This document shows positions 33,484-42,654 of a DNA stretch of 64,000 nucleotides, in pieces (the stretch's first letter is position 1; each line of letters opens with the position of its first letter). Under the pieces are notes generated by a model. The model made no database searches and was not told the DNA's origin. It worked only from the letters and a program-made list of their open reading frames with translations. The position numbers and the translations under genes were made by a program. Location of the stretch: assembly GCA_016215025.1 (NCBI GenBank), contig JACRMI010000151.1, positions 17,120-81,119 on the forward strand. The letters run 5' to 3'. Origin of the DNA: Chloroflexota bacterium. Its GTDB lineage: Bacteria; Chloroflexota; Anaerolineae; UBA4142.

Positions 33484-34224
33484 CTATTCGACTTGGCCCT
33501 TTAGGGCTATTAGCGCCGCGTGATCTTCTTTCGAAATTTCGGCTTGCAATGCTTCGAGCGCAACGCGTGCGGCTTCTTGTTCTGCCGTTTGCTTGTTGCG
33601 TCCTATGCCTTGTCCGTACACCTTGTCTTTAATGATGACTTGAATCGTGAATTCTTTGGCGTGGTCCGGTCCGCGCGTTTCGACGAGGCGATATTGCGGT
33701 GTAACTTGGAGCTTGCCTTGACTCAATTCCTGCAACATGCTCTTGGCATCGCGGTCGAGGCGCTGATGATGCACACGTTCGGCTTCGTTGGTTAACAAAC
33801 GCAGGATCAATCCGCGCGCCGCTTCAAGCCCCTGATCGAGATACAGCGCGCCGATGAGGGCCTCAAACGCACCGGCGAGTAGTGGCGCACGCTCGCGTCC
33901 GCGCGCCGATTCTTCGCCGTGAGACATCAAAAGATACTGCGGCAAGCCAATGTCGGAACTAAAGCGCGCGAGCGTTTCACCTTTGACGAGCGCAGCGCGC
34001 AGCGAGGTCAAGTCGCCTTCGCTCATTTCGGGATAACGCTGATACAAAAATTCCGCCGCGACAAAGTCGAGAATCGCGTCGCCGAGAAATTCCAGGCGCT
34101 CGTTATCGAGATAAGGCAGACTGGGATTTTCGTTAAGGTATGAGCGATGCGTGAGCGCGCGCGTGAGCAACGATTTGTCGCGAAAAACAATTCCCAGGGA
34201 GTTTTCGAATTGTTCTAATTCCAT
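33484..34224 (-). CDS. rnc: ribonuclease III
   Basis: A 246-residue double-strand-specific endoribonuclease that processes rRNA and other structured RNA. The signature ERLEFLGDAILDF is at residues 42-54 and supplies catalytic acidic residues; a second acidic site lies in AFEALIGALYLDQG. The C-terminal double-stranded-RNA-binding domain includes KEFTIQVIIKDKVYGQGIG and KQTAEQEAARVALE. The ATG at 34224 (MELEQFENSLG) is preferred over an upstream in-frame start at 34257 because it matches normal RNase III N-termini. It lies between the reductase and fabF genes. Confidence 0.95.
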   Translation of the reverse strand: MELEQFENSLGIVFRDKSLLTRALTHRSYLNENPSLPYLDNERLEFLGDAILDFVAAEFLYQRYPEMSEGDLTSLRAALVKGETLARFSSDIGLPQYLLMSHGEESARGRERAPLLAGAFEALIGALYLDQGLEAARGLILRLLTNEAERVHHQRLDRDAKSMLQELSQGKLQVTPQYRLVETRGPDHAKEFTIQVIIKDKVYGQGIGRNKQTAEQEAARVALEALQAEISKEDHAALIALKGQVE

Positions 34225-34307
34225 AATTGACAATGAGACCAGGGGACAAGGAGACACGGTGAAGGATACCTACCTGGTCACCATGTCTTTCTTTCTCTTT
34301 GTCTACA

Positions 34308-35570
34308 TTAACCCTCATATTTCTTGAAAATGATGATCGCGTTGTGGCCGCCAAAACCAAACGAATTCGACATGGCGACGCGCACATTTTGTTGGCGTGG
34401 CTTGTTCGGCACATAATCCAGATCGCAAGCGGGATCAGGAAAATCGTAGTTGATCGTCGGATGAATCCAGCCCGTTTCGATTGTCTTGACCGCGGCAATC
34501 GCTTCGACCGCGCCCGCTGCGCCGAGCAAGTGACCGATCATCGATTTGGTGGAGCTGATCGCAAGCTTGTACGCATGATCCCCGAACACGGTTTTGATCG
34601 CCGCCGTCTCTGCTGCATCGTTCAGTTGCGTCGAGGTGCCGTGTGCGTTGATATAATCGACAGCTTCTGGTTTCAATTCGGCTTTTTGCAACGCGCGTCG
34701 CATCGCTTTGACTGCGCCTGCGCCACCTTCGACCGGTGCGCTGATGTGGTATGCGTCATCGGTTGCGCCGTAGCCGACGACCTCTGCCAAAATATTCGCA
34801 CCATGTGATTTTGCAAATTCGAGTTCTTCGAAAACCAAAATGCCACAACCTTCGCCGAAAACAAACCCATCACGTTTGGCATCAAAGGGACGCGATCCGG
34901 CTTCGGGACTGTCGTTATGAGTCGTGGTCATTGCCTGCGTGCGATGAAATGCCGCGACGCCAAATTGGGTGATGTTTGCATCGCTGCCGCCCGTAATCAT
35001 CGCGCGCGCGTCGCCACGCCGAATGATTTCGAACGCTTCGCCGACGGCGTGAGTACCGGTCGCGCACGCAGATGCCACTGAAAAATTGGGACCGCGTGCA
35101 CCAAACGTAATGGCGACGTGACCGGGCGCCATGTTGGGAATCATGTACGGACCGGTAAACGGACTGACACGCATTGGACCTTTGTCAAAAAGCGTGCGGA
35201 AACTTTCTTCCATCGTGTGCAAGCCGCCGATACCAGAGCCAATCACCGAACCAATATCGTCCGCATTCGATTCATCGATTTTCAAATTGGCTTGCTTGAG
35301 TGCCTGAGAAGTTGCGGCAAGCGTGTATTGAATGAAGAGGTCGATCCGCCGTGCTTCTTTCTTGTCAATGTACTCGGCATAGTCTTCGACTTTGAATTCG
35401 CTGACCTCCGCCGCGATCTGCACCGCGAAATTCGTTGGATCGAATCGCGTGATGCGTCGAATTGCTGATCGGCCTTCCAGTAAACATTCCCAGTATTTTT
35501 CGACATTGGTGCCAAGCGGCGTAATTGCGCCCATCCCTGTGACGACTACGCGTGGTTTGTTGTCCGACAT
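34308..35570 (-). CDS. fabF: beta-ketoacyl-ACP synthase II
   Basis: A 420-residue condensing enzyme that elongates fatty acids by joining malonyl-ACP to acyl-ACP. The nucleophile is Cys169 in SVASACATGTHA, and the catalytic histidines are in NAHGTSTQLND and MIGHLLGAAGAVE, the C-H-H triad of FabF. N-terminus (RVVVTGMGAITPLG) and length are standard. It is normally encoded near acpP and rnc; here rnc follows immediately downstream, while acpP is not visible. Confidence 0.96.
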   Translation of the reverse strand: MSDNKPRVVVTGMGAITPLGTNVEKYWECLLEGRSAIRRITRFDPTNFAVQIAAEVSEFKVEDYAEYIDKKEARRIDLFIQYTLAATSQALKQANLKIDESNADDIGSVIGSGIGGLHTMEESFRTLFDKGPMRVSPFTGPYMIPNMAPGHVAITFGARGPNFSVASACATGTHAVGEAFEIIRRGDARAMITGGSDANITQFGVAAFHRTQAMTTTHNDSPEAGSRPFDAKRDGFVFGEGCGILVFEELEFAKSHGANILAEVVGYGATDDAYHISAPVEGGAGAVKAMRRALQKAELKPEAVDYINAHGTSTQLNDAAETAAIKTVFGDHAYKLAISSTKSMIGHLLGAAGAVEAIAAVKTIETGWIHPTINYDFPDPACDLDYVPNKPRQQNVRVAMSNSFGFGGHNAIIIFKKYEG

Positions 35571-35589
35571 TGGATTTCCTCCATCAGGT

Positions 35590-36651
35590 TTAGATGACTA
35601 GCAGCGTCTTATTCGTTATTTTGGCGATGGCTTCGCCAATAACCCAGTGGGCTGTTTTGCGTGAATCGAGTTCGCGAATCAGTTCATCGACGCGTGTTTC
35701 TGGCACGACGATGAGCAATCCGCCCGAGGTTTGTGGATCGAAAAAGATTTCGTAGAGATTATCGTCGACGGCGCGCACAAATTCGCACTTGGACTCGAGA
35801 TACAATTTGTTGCGACCTGCGCCGCCTGGGATTTGTTTTTGATGCGCGTACCCGAGTGCGCCATCGAGCATAGGCAATGCACTCGCGCGGAATTGGAGCG
35901 CGACGCCGGATGCTTCCGCGATTTCATTCGCGTGCCCAAGCAAACCATAACCCGTGATGTCAGTTGCGCATTGGACGCCAATTTTTTGCAGCGCTTGCGC
36001 GCCGCCGCGATTCAAGCGCGTCATCCAATCGATGGCGTTTTGCAGATGCTCATCGGATGCGACGCCGTTTTTGCCAGCCGTCGTAATCAAACCACTGCCC
36101 AGCGGTTTGGTCAACACCAACACATCGCCAACCTTCGCGCCGCCTTTGGTCGCGATGTGATCGGGATGCACGATACCGGTGACCGACAAGCCGTACTTGG
36201 GTTCTTTATCCGTGACTGTGTGTCCACCTGCAATTGCCGCGCCCGCTTCGGCGACCTTGTCCGCGCCGCCGCGAAAAATTTCGGTGAGCAGTTCCAATGG
36301 CAAGTCGTCGCGCCAGGCGGCAATGTTGAGCGCGAGCAAGACTTGTCCGCCCATCGCGTAAACATCGCTCATCGCATTCGCCGCTGTGATCGCGCCAAAT
36401 GCGTACGCGTCATCGACGACGGGTGGAAAGAAATCCATGGTCTGAATGATCGCCGTCGTATCGTTGATGCGATAAACCGCCGCGTCGTCCGGATCACCCA
36501 AGCCGACGAGTAAGTTGGGATAGTCTTGAGCTTGGAATCGATTGCTGAGTGGGCGCAAAACTTGCGCCAGTTCGGCCGCGCCGATCTTGGATGCTCAACC
36601 TGCGCACGCAGCGTATGAAGTTAGTCGAATTTTTTTTGCTTCAGTCATCAT
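35590..36651 (-). CDS. selD: selenide, water dikinase; selenocysteine-containing
   Basis: A 353-residue SelD that makes selenophosphate from selenide and ATP. Conventional calling starts at 36558, but the frame continues upstream through one TGA (36597-36595) to ATG ATG at 36651. The upstream part reads KIRLTSYAACAG-U-ASKIGAAELAQVL, matching the SelD N-terminus (G-C/U-xxK). The TGA aligns with the catalytic Cys17 of E. coli SelD, and Lys22 aligns with its Lys20. The rest has LVGLGDPDDAAVY, DFFPPVVDDAYAFG and the DITGYGLLGHANEIA stretch. The TGA is therefore almost certainly selenocysteine. An in-frame stop lies above the ATG and no ribosome site is obvious. Confidence 0.93.
36552..36568 (-). 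promoter_or_regulatory. candidate bacterial SECIS hairpin in selD
   Basis: In the mRNA, 26 bases after the TGA, a perfect 7-bp stem GGCGCAA/TTGCGCC encloses a GTT loop. Bacterial SECIS elements are hairpins shortly after the UGA with a G-U in the loop that binds SelB; position and loop fit, though the stem is at the far end of the usual range. Confidence 0.55.
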
Positions 36652-36698
36652 TTAAGGTGGCAGCATCACGTCGCTGTGACACTGCCTGGCTATGTTTT

Positions 36699-36747
36699 AG
36701 AAACCCGTTCTCTTGATTTGTGTTTGGGAGGAAGAAAATGGGTTTCT
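36699..36747. repeat. AGAAACCCGTTCTC palindrome, copy 3
   Basis: The arms AGAAACCCGTTCTC and GAAAATGGGTTTCT match the copies at 4750 and 8510 with a different centre. It lies between selD and a small secreted-protein gene. Confidence 0.7.
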
Positions 36748-36760
36748 CGTTATTGATTGG

Positions 36761-37075
36761 CTAGTACCCGGCGTTTGCAGAACTATCCTTGTCGCAGAAA
36801 TGACCTCCTTGCTTGGTGGTACTGACCAGATCCGCGTCGGACGCGGCATCGAGCAAAGTCATTCCGTCCATCGCCGCAGTGTTATCCTGGGATGGTTGAG
36901 CGATGGTGTCGGAGGCGACGTCGACGGAAGTCGTTTCGCCCTGGGCTGGCTGGACAACTGCATTGACGGGTGCGACGGTAGGAACAACGGACGGCATATA
37001 CGCGAATGCAAGCAGCGCAAGCACTCCAAGCAATCCCGCTATGCCGATAGCGAGCACGAACATTTTACTTCTCAC
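36761..37075 (-). CDS. small membrane-anchored protein of unknown function
   Basis: A 104-residue protein with an N-terminal hydrophobic helix (MFVLAIGIAGLLGVLALLAF) and a low-complexity, Ala/Thr/Ser-rich extracytoplasmic part. The start is taken as GTG at 37075, because AAGGAG lies nine bases upstream; an ATG four codons later is possible. The C-terminus contains GGHFCDKD. No family was recognised. Confidence 0.5.
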   Translation of the reverse strand: MRSKMFVLAIGIAGLLGVLALLAFAYMPSVVPTVAPVNAVVQPAQGETTSVDVASDTIAQPSQDNTAAMDGMTLLDAASDADLVSTTKQGGHFCDKDSSANAGY

Positions 37076-37259
37076 CGTTCTATCTCCTTGAGCTAAGACG
37101 TTACAGGTAACGTCTCTACTCGGAATCGAGGGACAAGCCGCGCGACCTATTTTTACGCCCGATCACGCAAAGGGCGTCGAGGTCAGCCAATCATTTTCTT
37201 GGCATCGCGTCTCTCATAAGAACACTGAGAGGGTCTTGTCGTTGCGCGTTGTTTCGGCG

Positions 37260-38477
37260 TCAGCGAGCCGTTTGCGTTTCGAGTTTGCGTTGATTCAACC
37301 ACAGCGGCACGACGAGGGCAAGTGTCGCCGATAAATGCAGGTCGGCAAGAGCAAGCCAATATCCATTCTTAAAGTCGGTCAGATAGAATTTCATCAGATC
37401 GGGATTATTCTGTTGCAACCATAGAATCCCTAACGACAAGCTTGCGAAAACGCCGATGCCCCAAGTCCAAAAACTGAATTGATGAACCATTACGCTAAGG
37501 TGTTCACCGTTTTCTCGAAACCAATAGAGCGCGAGTGGGATCACCCAAGGAAACATCAAGAACGCGATTCTGATTTCACGCGCGCGGGCAAGTGCCAACT
37601 GAGTTCCTAGCACCAGAATGAAAATAATCAATGCGGTTGACGTGAGCACCTGCCAAGGATAATCTATGTGGGTGTGATTGCGTCGCTTGTTTATTAATTC
37701 TACGAAAAATGGAATCCAAAGGATTCCGAACACACAAAAGAGAAAGGCGCTGGTTTGCCAAGGCGTCTTAAAGTTGTAGATCGAGCCTTCGAAAGGATCA
37801 TAGGTGGCAAAACCCATCAATCCGCGGATGCCGATAACGGCAAGCATAGGTGGCGTGCAGACCAAAATCCTTTTTCGCCACGAATCATTTGCCGTGAGCA
37901 AATACGCCAGCGGAACAATGAGAGTCGTCTCACGCGTCAGTGCGGCAAGGGTTGAAATGATGCAGACCCATGTGCTCTTTCTCTTGAAAACGCTGAAAAG
38001 CCCGAGCAAGACTAGAAAATATGCTAGCGGGTCCTCGCGGGTATAGACCGGATACTTGTAAGCTAGTGTCACCGGTGGCGATGCGAGAAACAGCAATCCT
38101 CCGACGAAAGCAAGCGTATGGGTAAAGTTCAACTCGTGCAAATAAAAATAGAACGTGATAAGAGCACAAGCAAAAAAAATAAAGCTCCAAGAGACAAAGA
38201 CTAGATAGAATGCACGCGCGTCATTAGACGAGAAAAATGTGGTGTAGCTTGCCTGCACAATCCAATAGAATAACACGCGGTAGCGGGTTGGCACCCAGCT
38301 TTGCATTGACCAAGTTTGCGGTGATTCCGGCGGCGAGACCAAATCGATGGCTAGATTCTGCGGACTCGTTATTGTCCCGCCCGCGACCCAGTTCAATCCA
38401 AACACGACGGCGAGCAGAGCGATCAGAATTGCAAGATAGACCACATCGGTTTTGTGAATGGGCATCATGGAGTGCAA
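37260..38477 (-). CDS. multi-pass membrane protein, GT-C glycosyltransferase-like
   Basis: A 405-residue protein with about ten transmembrane helices. The first extracytoplasmic loop after helix 1 is long and carries AIDLVSPPESPQTW and PTRYRVLFYW, and the helix 4-5 loop has PVYTREDPLAYFLVLLG. This layout, with acidic residues in loop 1 and a later TREDP, resembles lipid-linked-sugar-dependent GT-C glycosyltransferases of the GT39/DPM type. No defining motif was certain. It starts directly after the moaC stop codon, without a recognisable functional tie. Confidence 0.55.
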   Translation of the reverse strand: MHSMMPIHKTDVVYLAILIALLAVVFGLNWVAGGTITSPQNLAIDLVSPPESPQTWSMQSWVPTRYRVLFYWIVQASYTTFFSSNDARAFYLVFVSWSFIFFACALITFYFYLHELNFTHTLAFVGGLLFLASPPVTLAYKYPVYTREDPLAYFLVLLGLFSVFKRKSTWVCIISTLAALTRETTLIVPLAYLLTANDSWRKRILVCTPPMLAVIGIRGLMGFATYDPFEGSIYNFKTPWQTSAFLFCVFGILWIPFFVELINKRRNHTHIDYPWQVLTSTALIIFILVLGTQLALARAREIRIAFLMFPWVIPLALYWFRENGEHLSVMVHQFSFWTWGIGVFASLSLGILWLQQNNPDLMKFYLTDFKNGYWLALADLHLSATLALVVPLWLNQRKLETQTAR

Positions 38478-38966
38478 CTATTCCAGTCGAATTTCCCCGC
38501 TCTTGCCGCCGCGCTTGAGCACCAAGCGCACGTTGTTCATGTGCATCGCTCGATCGACAGCTTTTGCCATGTCGTAGATCGTGAGTGCCGCCGTGCTTAC
38601 GGCGACCAACGCTTCCATCTCCACGCCGGTCTTGCCTACATTCTTTGCCGTGCCGGTAATGCCGATACGCGCAGGCGTCTGATCGGTACCTTCTTCAAGA
38701 ATCTCAAAATCGACGGCGACATCCGTGAGGAGAAGCGGATGGCACATGGGAATTAACTCGTGTGTGCGTTTGGCTGCTAGAATGCCTGCGACGCGCGCCA
38801 CCGAAAACACTTCGCCTTTTTCGATCTTGCCCGCGCGAATCAACGCCAAGGTCGAGGCTTGCAATAGCACCTCGCCTTTGGCAATCGCGACGCGTTCCGT
38901 ATCGGCTTTCGCGCTCACGTCCACCATTTGCGCGCGCCCTTGTTCATCCAAGTGTGAGAGAGTCAT
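38478..38966 (-). CDS. moaC: cyclic pyranopterin monophosphate synthase
   Basis: A 162-residue enzyme that rearranges 3',8-cyclo-GTP into cyclic pyranopterin monophosphate in molybdenum-cofactor synthesis. The N-terminus (MTLSHLDEQGRAQMVDVSAK) matches E. coli MoaC (161 residues), so the ATG at 38966 is chosen; an ATG at 38981 overlaps the promoter -10 box. HELIPMCHPLLLTDV contains the active-site region and KNVGKTGVEMEALVAVS the conserved Lys and Glu. It may work with the molybdate importer encoded at 44-47 kb. Confidence 0.95.
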   Translation of the reverse strand: MTLSHLDEQGRAQMVDVSAKADTERVAIAKGEVLLQASTLALIRAGKIEKGEVFSVARVAGILAAKRTHELIPMCHPLLLTDVAVDFEILEEGTDQTPARIGITGTAKNVGKTGVEMEALVAVSTAALTIYDMAKAVDRAMHMNNVRLVLKRGGKSGEIRLE

Positions 38967-38979
38967 AATCGTACTGTGC

Positions 38980-39008
38980 ATTATACTCGACTCTTTCTTG
39001 GAATTCAA
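38980..39008 (-). promoter_or_regulatory. moaC promoter
   Basis: On the minus strand TTGAAT (39008-39003), 17-base spacer, TATAAT (38985-38980). The expected leader to the ATG at 38966 is only about seven bases, too short for a ribosome-binding site. Confidence 0.65.
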
Positions 39009-39025
39009 ATAAGTTTCGGCGATAA

Positions 39026-39070
39026 AAAAAGTGCGACGCATCCTTAAATTACGCTTCGGATGCGTCGCAC
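39026..39070. terminator. hairpin terminator between ctpA and moaC
   Basis: The perfect stem GTGCGACGCATCC/GGATGCGTCGCAC is followed on the minus strand by a T-run, so it ends ctpA transcription. It shares its GCGACGCATCCTTAAA arm and loop start with the hairpin at 2174. Confidence 0.75.
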
Positions 39071-39082
39071 TGTCATTTTGAT

Positions 39083-40435
39083 TTAGATGAATGCGAATTG
39101 TTCCATCCAGCTAAGCTCTAATGCGATGAATTGTGTGTCGGAAATTGCGTTGACTGTCGCTACATCGGTCGGTGCAATCAAGTGATTTTTCGCCGTTCGA
39201 TTTAGCATATTGATAGCTTTAAGCAATTGGGCATCCGGACTGGCTTGGAGTTGCTCGGCGGTTAGCGTTCGTTCGGATTCCGGTGTCAGAATGTTTGTAT
39301 CCGGAGACAGCGTAACAACTTGATCGGGGGTGATACCTTTATGCCAGATGACGCGCCCATTCGGCGTGAGCCATTGTTCGACGGCAAGCATCAGGGCAGA
39401 ACCATCCGACAACGCGAACTGATTCAACACTGTGCCTGTGCCAAACGTTGTCTCGCCGACGAGTGCGCCGCGTTGAGCATCTTGAATCGCTCCCGCGACA
39501 ATTTCGGATGCGCTCGCGCTGCCTTTGTTTACCAAGACAACCATCGGCATCTGGGTTGCCACGCCGCCGGGGCGGACGGCAATGTGTGCCACGCGTCCTT
39601 GGGCATTCTGTTCCAGTAGCACATCGCCCGTCCCAAGAAATTGACTGGCGGTATTGATCGCTTCGTTCAGCAATCCACCGGGATTATTTCGCAAATCCAG
39701 AATAACACTCGTGATGCCTTGTTGTTGCATGTCGCTTAACGCTCGTGACAATTGCCGACTAACGCCTTGACTGAAACCTGCCAAGCGTAAATGAGCGATG
39801 GAGGTGCCGGGCAATTTCTGCCAGGTCACATTATTGATGACGATGCGCGCGCGTACGATCGTCACATCAAACGTTTTGTTGGTCGATGGGTTGAAAATTG
39901 TCAAGGTGACGGATGTGCCCGCTGGTCCTAAAACCTTCCCAACGACCTGATCGGCCGGCAAGCCGCTGATTTTATTACCATCGACTTTAAGGATGACATC
40001 GCCCGCATGTAAACCGGCGCGCTGCGCGGGTGAATCATCGAATGGCGCGACGATGACGATTTGTCCATTTTGGCTTTCGATTTGTGCACCAATGCCTTCA
40101 AACTGACCGCGCTGATAATTCTGGGCCGATTTGACCATCTGCGGTGTCAGAAATGTCGAATGCCCGGTATCGCCTAGCGCATTGACCATGCCGCTAAGCG
40201 CGCCATAAGTTAGCGATTCGGTTTGCATAGCCGACGGATCGACATAGTTTTTCTGAATCTTGTCCCAGGCTTCGTTAATCAATTGAATGTTGGGACCCAC
40301 AGAAGACGTGGAGCTTGTATCGGCATGAGTCGGCGCGGCTTGACGATCTAATACGATTCCGGTGCTGATGCCAAGTAGCAATACCAAAATAACCAGACCT
40401 TGTCTGGCAACTTGCTTGAATCTATTTCGATTCAT
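39083..40435 (-). CDS. C-terminal processing peptidase, S41 family
   Basis: A 450-residue exported serine protease of the CtpA/Prc group. It has an N-terminal anchor (QGLVILVLLLGISTGIVL), a central PDZ domain (GIGAQIESQNGQIVIVAPFD then AGLHAGDVILKVDG) and the S41 catalytic core: LDLRNNPGGLLNEA, LVNKGSASASEIVAGAIQD with the nucleophile Ser, and LVGETTFGTGTVL with the Lys region. It cuts near C-termini of periplasmic or cell-surface proteins. The neighbouring HtrA protease gene is 64 bases upstream, which suggests a shared envelope-stress role. Confidence 0.93.
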   Translation of the reverse strand: MNRNRFKQVARQGLVILVLLLGISTGIVLDRQAAPTHADTSSTSSVGPNIQLINEAWDKIQKNYVDPSAMQTESLTYGALSGMVNALGDTGHSTFLTPQMVKSAQNYQRGQFEGIGAQIESQNGQIVIVAPFDDSPAQRAGLHAGDVILKVDGNKISGLPADQVVGKVLGPAGTSVTLTIFNPSTNKTFDVTIVRARIVINNVTWQKLPGTSIAHLRLAGFSQGVSRQLSRALSDMQQQGITSVILDLRNNPGGLLNEAINTASQFLGTGDVLLEQNAQGRVAHIAVRPGGVATQMPMVVLVNKGSASASEIVAGAIQDAQRGALVGETTFGTGTVLNQFALSDGSALMLAVEQWLTPNGRVIWHKGITPDQVVTLSPDTNILTPESERTLTAEQLQASPDAQLLKAINMLNRTAKNHLIAPTDVATVNAISDTQFIALELSWMEQFAFI

Positions 40436-40464
40436 TCCATTCTTCCTTCAATAATAAACCGAGT

Positions 40465-40493
40465 AGGGACGTTCAATCGAACGTCCCTACTTG
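40465..40493. terminator. hairpin between htrA and ctpA
   Basis: AGTAGGGACGTTC/GAACGTCCCTACT is a perfect 13-bp stem with an AATC loop. It lies between the two protease genes and may terminate or attenuate between them. Part of the arm (AACGTC, CTAC) recurs near 37100. Confidence 0.5.
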
Positions 40494-40499
40494 CAATGT

Positions 40500-41729
40500 T
40501 TATTGGCCTGTGGAGTTGGGTCGAGCAGCGAGAGTGACTTGGAGTTGTTGTTCTTTGCTATCGCGCAGGATGGTCAACGTAACTGTTTGATTGACGGTGG
40601 TTGAACCAGCAAGATAGGTCACAATATCATCGAAACTCTTGACGGGCTTGCCATCGATTGCGGTGACGACATCGCCACCGATCTGCGCTTGCAAACCGTT
40701 GATGGTGGTTTGTTGGCTGCTGCCACGTAAGCCAGCTTTGGCGGCAGGACCATTGGGTATCACGGTGACGACGAGCGCGCCGCGTTGATTGGGTTTGAGT
40801 CCCATTGCTTGTGCCAAGTTTGCACCCACCGTTGTACCGCTAATGCCAATATAGGGATGGCTATAGCGACCGTTGGTGATCAGCGCTGGCACTACTTTTT
40901 GCACAATCGTTGAGGGAATGGCAAAGCCAATACCTGCCGAAACACCGGAGGGTGATTCAATGGCGGATGTTACGCCGATGAGTTTTCCCTCGGAGTTGAG
41001 CAACACGCCACCGGAGTTACCGGGATTGATTGGCGTATCGGTTTGGATCACATCGGGAATGGAATAGGATGGACCTTGTGTAAATCCGTTGACACTACTT
41101 GAGCTATTAGCGACGGGAAGCGAACGACCAAGCGCACTGATGATACCGGTCGTCATCGTATTTTGTTCGCCATAAGGATTGCCAATGGCGATGGCAAATT
41201 GTCCAACCTTGACTTGCGTCGAATCGGCAATCTGCACGGGTTTCAACTGATTGGCGGGAACACTGACCGAAATGACGGCGAGATCACTATCCGGATCGGA
41301 GGCAACAATTTTGGCGGCAGCGCTGCTGCCATCCGAGAAGGTGACTTGGATTTGAGTCGCACCGTCGACCACATGGTTATTGGTGACGATGTGACCGGAT
41401 GTATCCCAGACAAACCCAGAGCCAAGTGCCGTAGCTTGCCCTGGTCCGAAATTCGGATGATTTTGCGGCAAGTTGGGTGAAGCCGCTCGCGATTCAACGA
41501 CGTCGATGGCGACGACGGATGGACTGACCTGACTATAGATATTAATCAACGATGATTCAAAATCGGAAACGGTTCCGAACTTGGGAGCCGCTAAAGGCGC
41601 CGGTTGGAGTCCGGCTGTTGCGGGCTGTGCCGCCGCGGAGACTTTTGACGTGCTGATAAAAGTTCCTGCATACATCGCCACAACCAGCATGGCGGTGAGA
41701 ACAATCAACAATGCGATCTTGCGTTTCAC
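40500..41729 (-). CDS. HtrA/DegQ-type serine protease with PDZ domain
   Basis: A 409-residue S1C protease anchored by an N-terminal helix (IALLIVLTAMLVVAMYAG). The start is GTG at 41729, six bases after AAGGAGG; no ATG gives a better frame. The catalytic triad is His119 (NNHVVDG), Asp149 (SDLAVISV) and Ser239 (NPGNSGGVLL). One PDZ domain follows at about 300-400 (GALVVTVIPNGPAAKAGLRG). Such proteins degrade or chaperone misfolded envelope proteins. Together with the S41 protease it forms a local envelope-quality-control pair. Confidence 0.94.
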   Translation of the reverse strand: MKRKIALLIVLTAMLVVAMYAGTFISTSKVSAAAQPATAGLQPAPLAAPKFGTVSDFESSLINIYSQVSPSVVAIDVVESRAASPNLPQNHPNFGPGQATALGSGFVWDTSGHIVTNNHVVDGATQIQVTFSDGSSAAAKIVASDPDSDLAVISVSVPANQLKPVQIADSTQVKVGQFAIAIGNPYGEQNTMTTGIISALGRSLPVANSSSSVNGFTQGPSYSIPDVIQTDTPINPGNSGGVLLNSEGKLIGVTSAIESPSGVSAGIGFAIPSTIVQKVVPALITNGRYSHPYIGISGTTVGANLAQAMGLKPNQRGALVVTVIPNGPAAKAGLRGSSQQTTINGLQAQIGGDVVTAIDGKPVKSFDDIVTYLAGSTTVNQTVTLTILRDSKEQQLQVTLAARPNSTGQ

Positions 41730-42243
41730 TAGGAACCTCCTTGAGGATTGAACACGGATAAACACGTTATCCGACTAGACGATCTTCGATTGTTTCATAT
41801 TCGAGTGCTCTGATTGTGAAACGGACACTTGAATTTGGAATGAGATGGGAATGAGGAGAAGCTAAATGAGTGCGTTCTTAACGCAACTTTAACTTTATGA
41901 TTATCGTCGAATAACCAAAGTCAGTATAGGTCATATGATCTGGGTAAACAATCGGTAAAACTATGACACTTGATGGTTCCTCGCAAAATTTTATATTGCC
42001 TTAAGGTTTAAGCGCGTTTGTGACTACCAGGATGAACAAAAAAACGATGGATCAAGTTAAACAAATGCAACCATTGATCGCGGCAGTGGTGATGACTGTC
42101 CTCCTTGGACTATGCGCCGTGAGTTCAAGCTTGAGCGGTCTTGTTCTACAAATCTAACTCTCCTCTCATCCATAACTCACCTTGCGAGCTTATGCTTTCG
42201 GTATGAATGCTCCATAAATGTGCAAGATAAAGTGGAGGAGGAA
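41730..42243. other. 514-bp divergent region with one possible small ORF
   Basis: The region between htrA and the SHOCT gene holds a hairpin CGGATAA/TTATCCG (41755-41773) in the htrA leader, and a possible 41-codon membrane peptide at 42032. No clear promoter was assigned for either direction, although AT-rich stretches occur near 41930-42000. Confidence 0.5.
42032..42157 (+). CDS. candidate 41-residue membrane peptide
   Basis: The frame begins MNKKTMDQVKQMQPLIAAVV and continues into a hydrophobic MTVLLGLCAV segment, then SSSLSG. A charged start and one helix make it plausible as a small membrane protein. The ribosome site (CAGG) is weak, and it could be chance. Confidence 0.3.
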   Translation: MNKKTMDQVKQMQPLIAAVVMTVLLGLCAVSSSLSGLVLQI

Positions 42244-42639
42244 ATGAAAACGGGTCTTCGAATCTTGGGCGTTGTATTCGCCGTGGCTGTTGTTCTTGTT
42301 TTAATTGGCGGTGCCGCAATGTTTGTCTTTTCCCAACTTGGGCCAGACAGAATCGTAATGCGGTCTGGTCGATTAGAGTTTCCGTTTATTGGTCCGCTCC
42401 TAATGATCTGGTTTATCGGCGCGCTCATGGTTATTGCGGCGATCTTGTTTATCTTGTGGTTTGTGCCCCAAGCGGAAGAACATGCTGGGGTAACTGAAAC
42501 GCCCATTGACGCAAAACCGAATTCGCCATTACCAAGTTCAATCGCCGCAGCGCCGCGGCTCGATTTGCTCAAAGTTCGCTACGCCAAAGGCGAAATCACG
42601 AAAGAACAATTCGACGAAATGAAACAACAAATTGCCTAG
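42244..42639 (+). CDS. two-helix membrane protein with C-terminal SHOCT domain
   Basis: A 131-residue protein with helices at about 7-30 (VVFAVAVVLVLIGGAAMFVF) and 52-75 (LLMIWFIGALMVIAAILFIL). It ends in a SHOCT motif at about 106-131 (LLKVRYAKGEITKEQFDEMK), a short helical element found at the ends of many bacterial membrane proteins and thought to mediate oligomer contacts. The ATG has GGAGGAGG immediately upstream. Exact role unknown. It is monocistronic with a clear terminator. Confidence 0.8.
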   Translation: MKTGLRILGVVFAVAVVLVLIGGAAMFVFSQLGPDRIVMRSGRLEFPFIGPLLMIWFIGALMVIAAILFILWFVPQAEEHAGVTETPIDAKPNSPLPSSIAAAPRLDLLKVRYAKGEITKEQFDEMKQQIA

Positions 42640-42654
42640 CCCTTCATAATATTC

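Noticed and set aside
35590..36558. selD starting at the first TTG/ATG after the TGA
   Set aside because: This would remove the catalytic residue and the conserved N-terminus, which are perfectly encoded upstream of the TGA.
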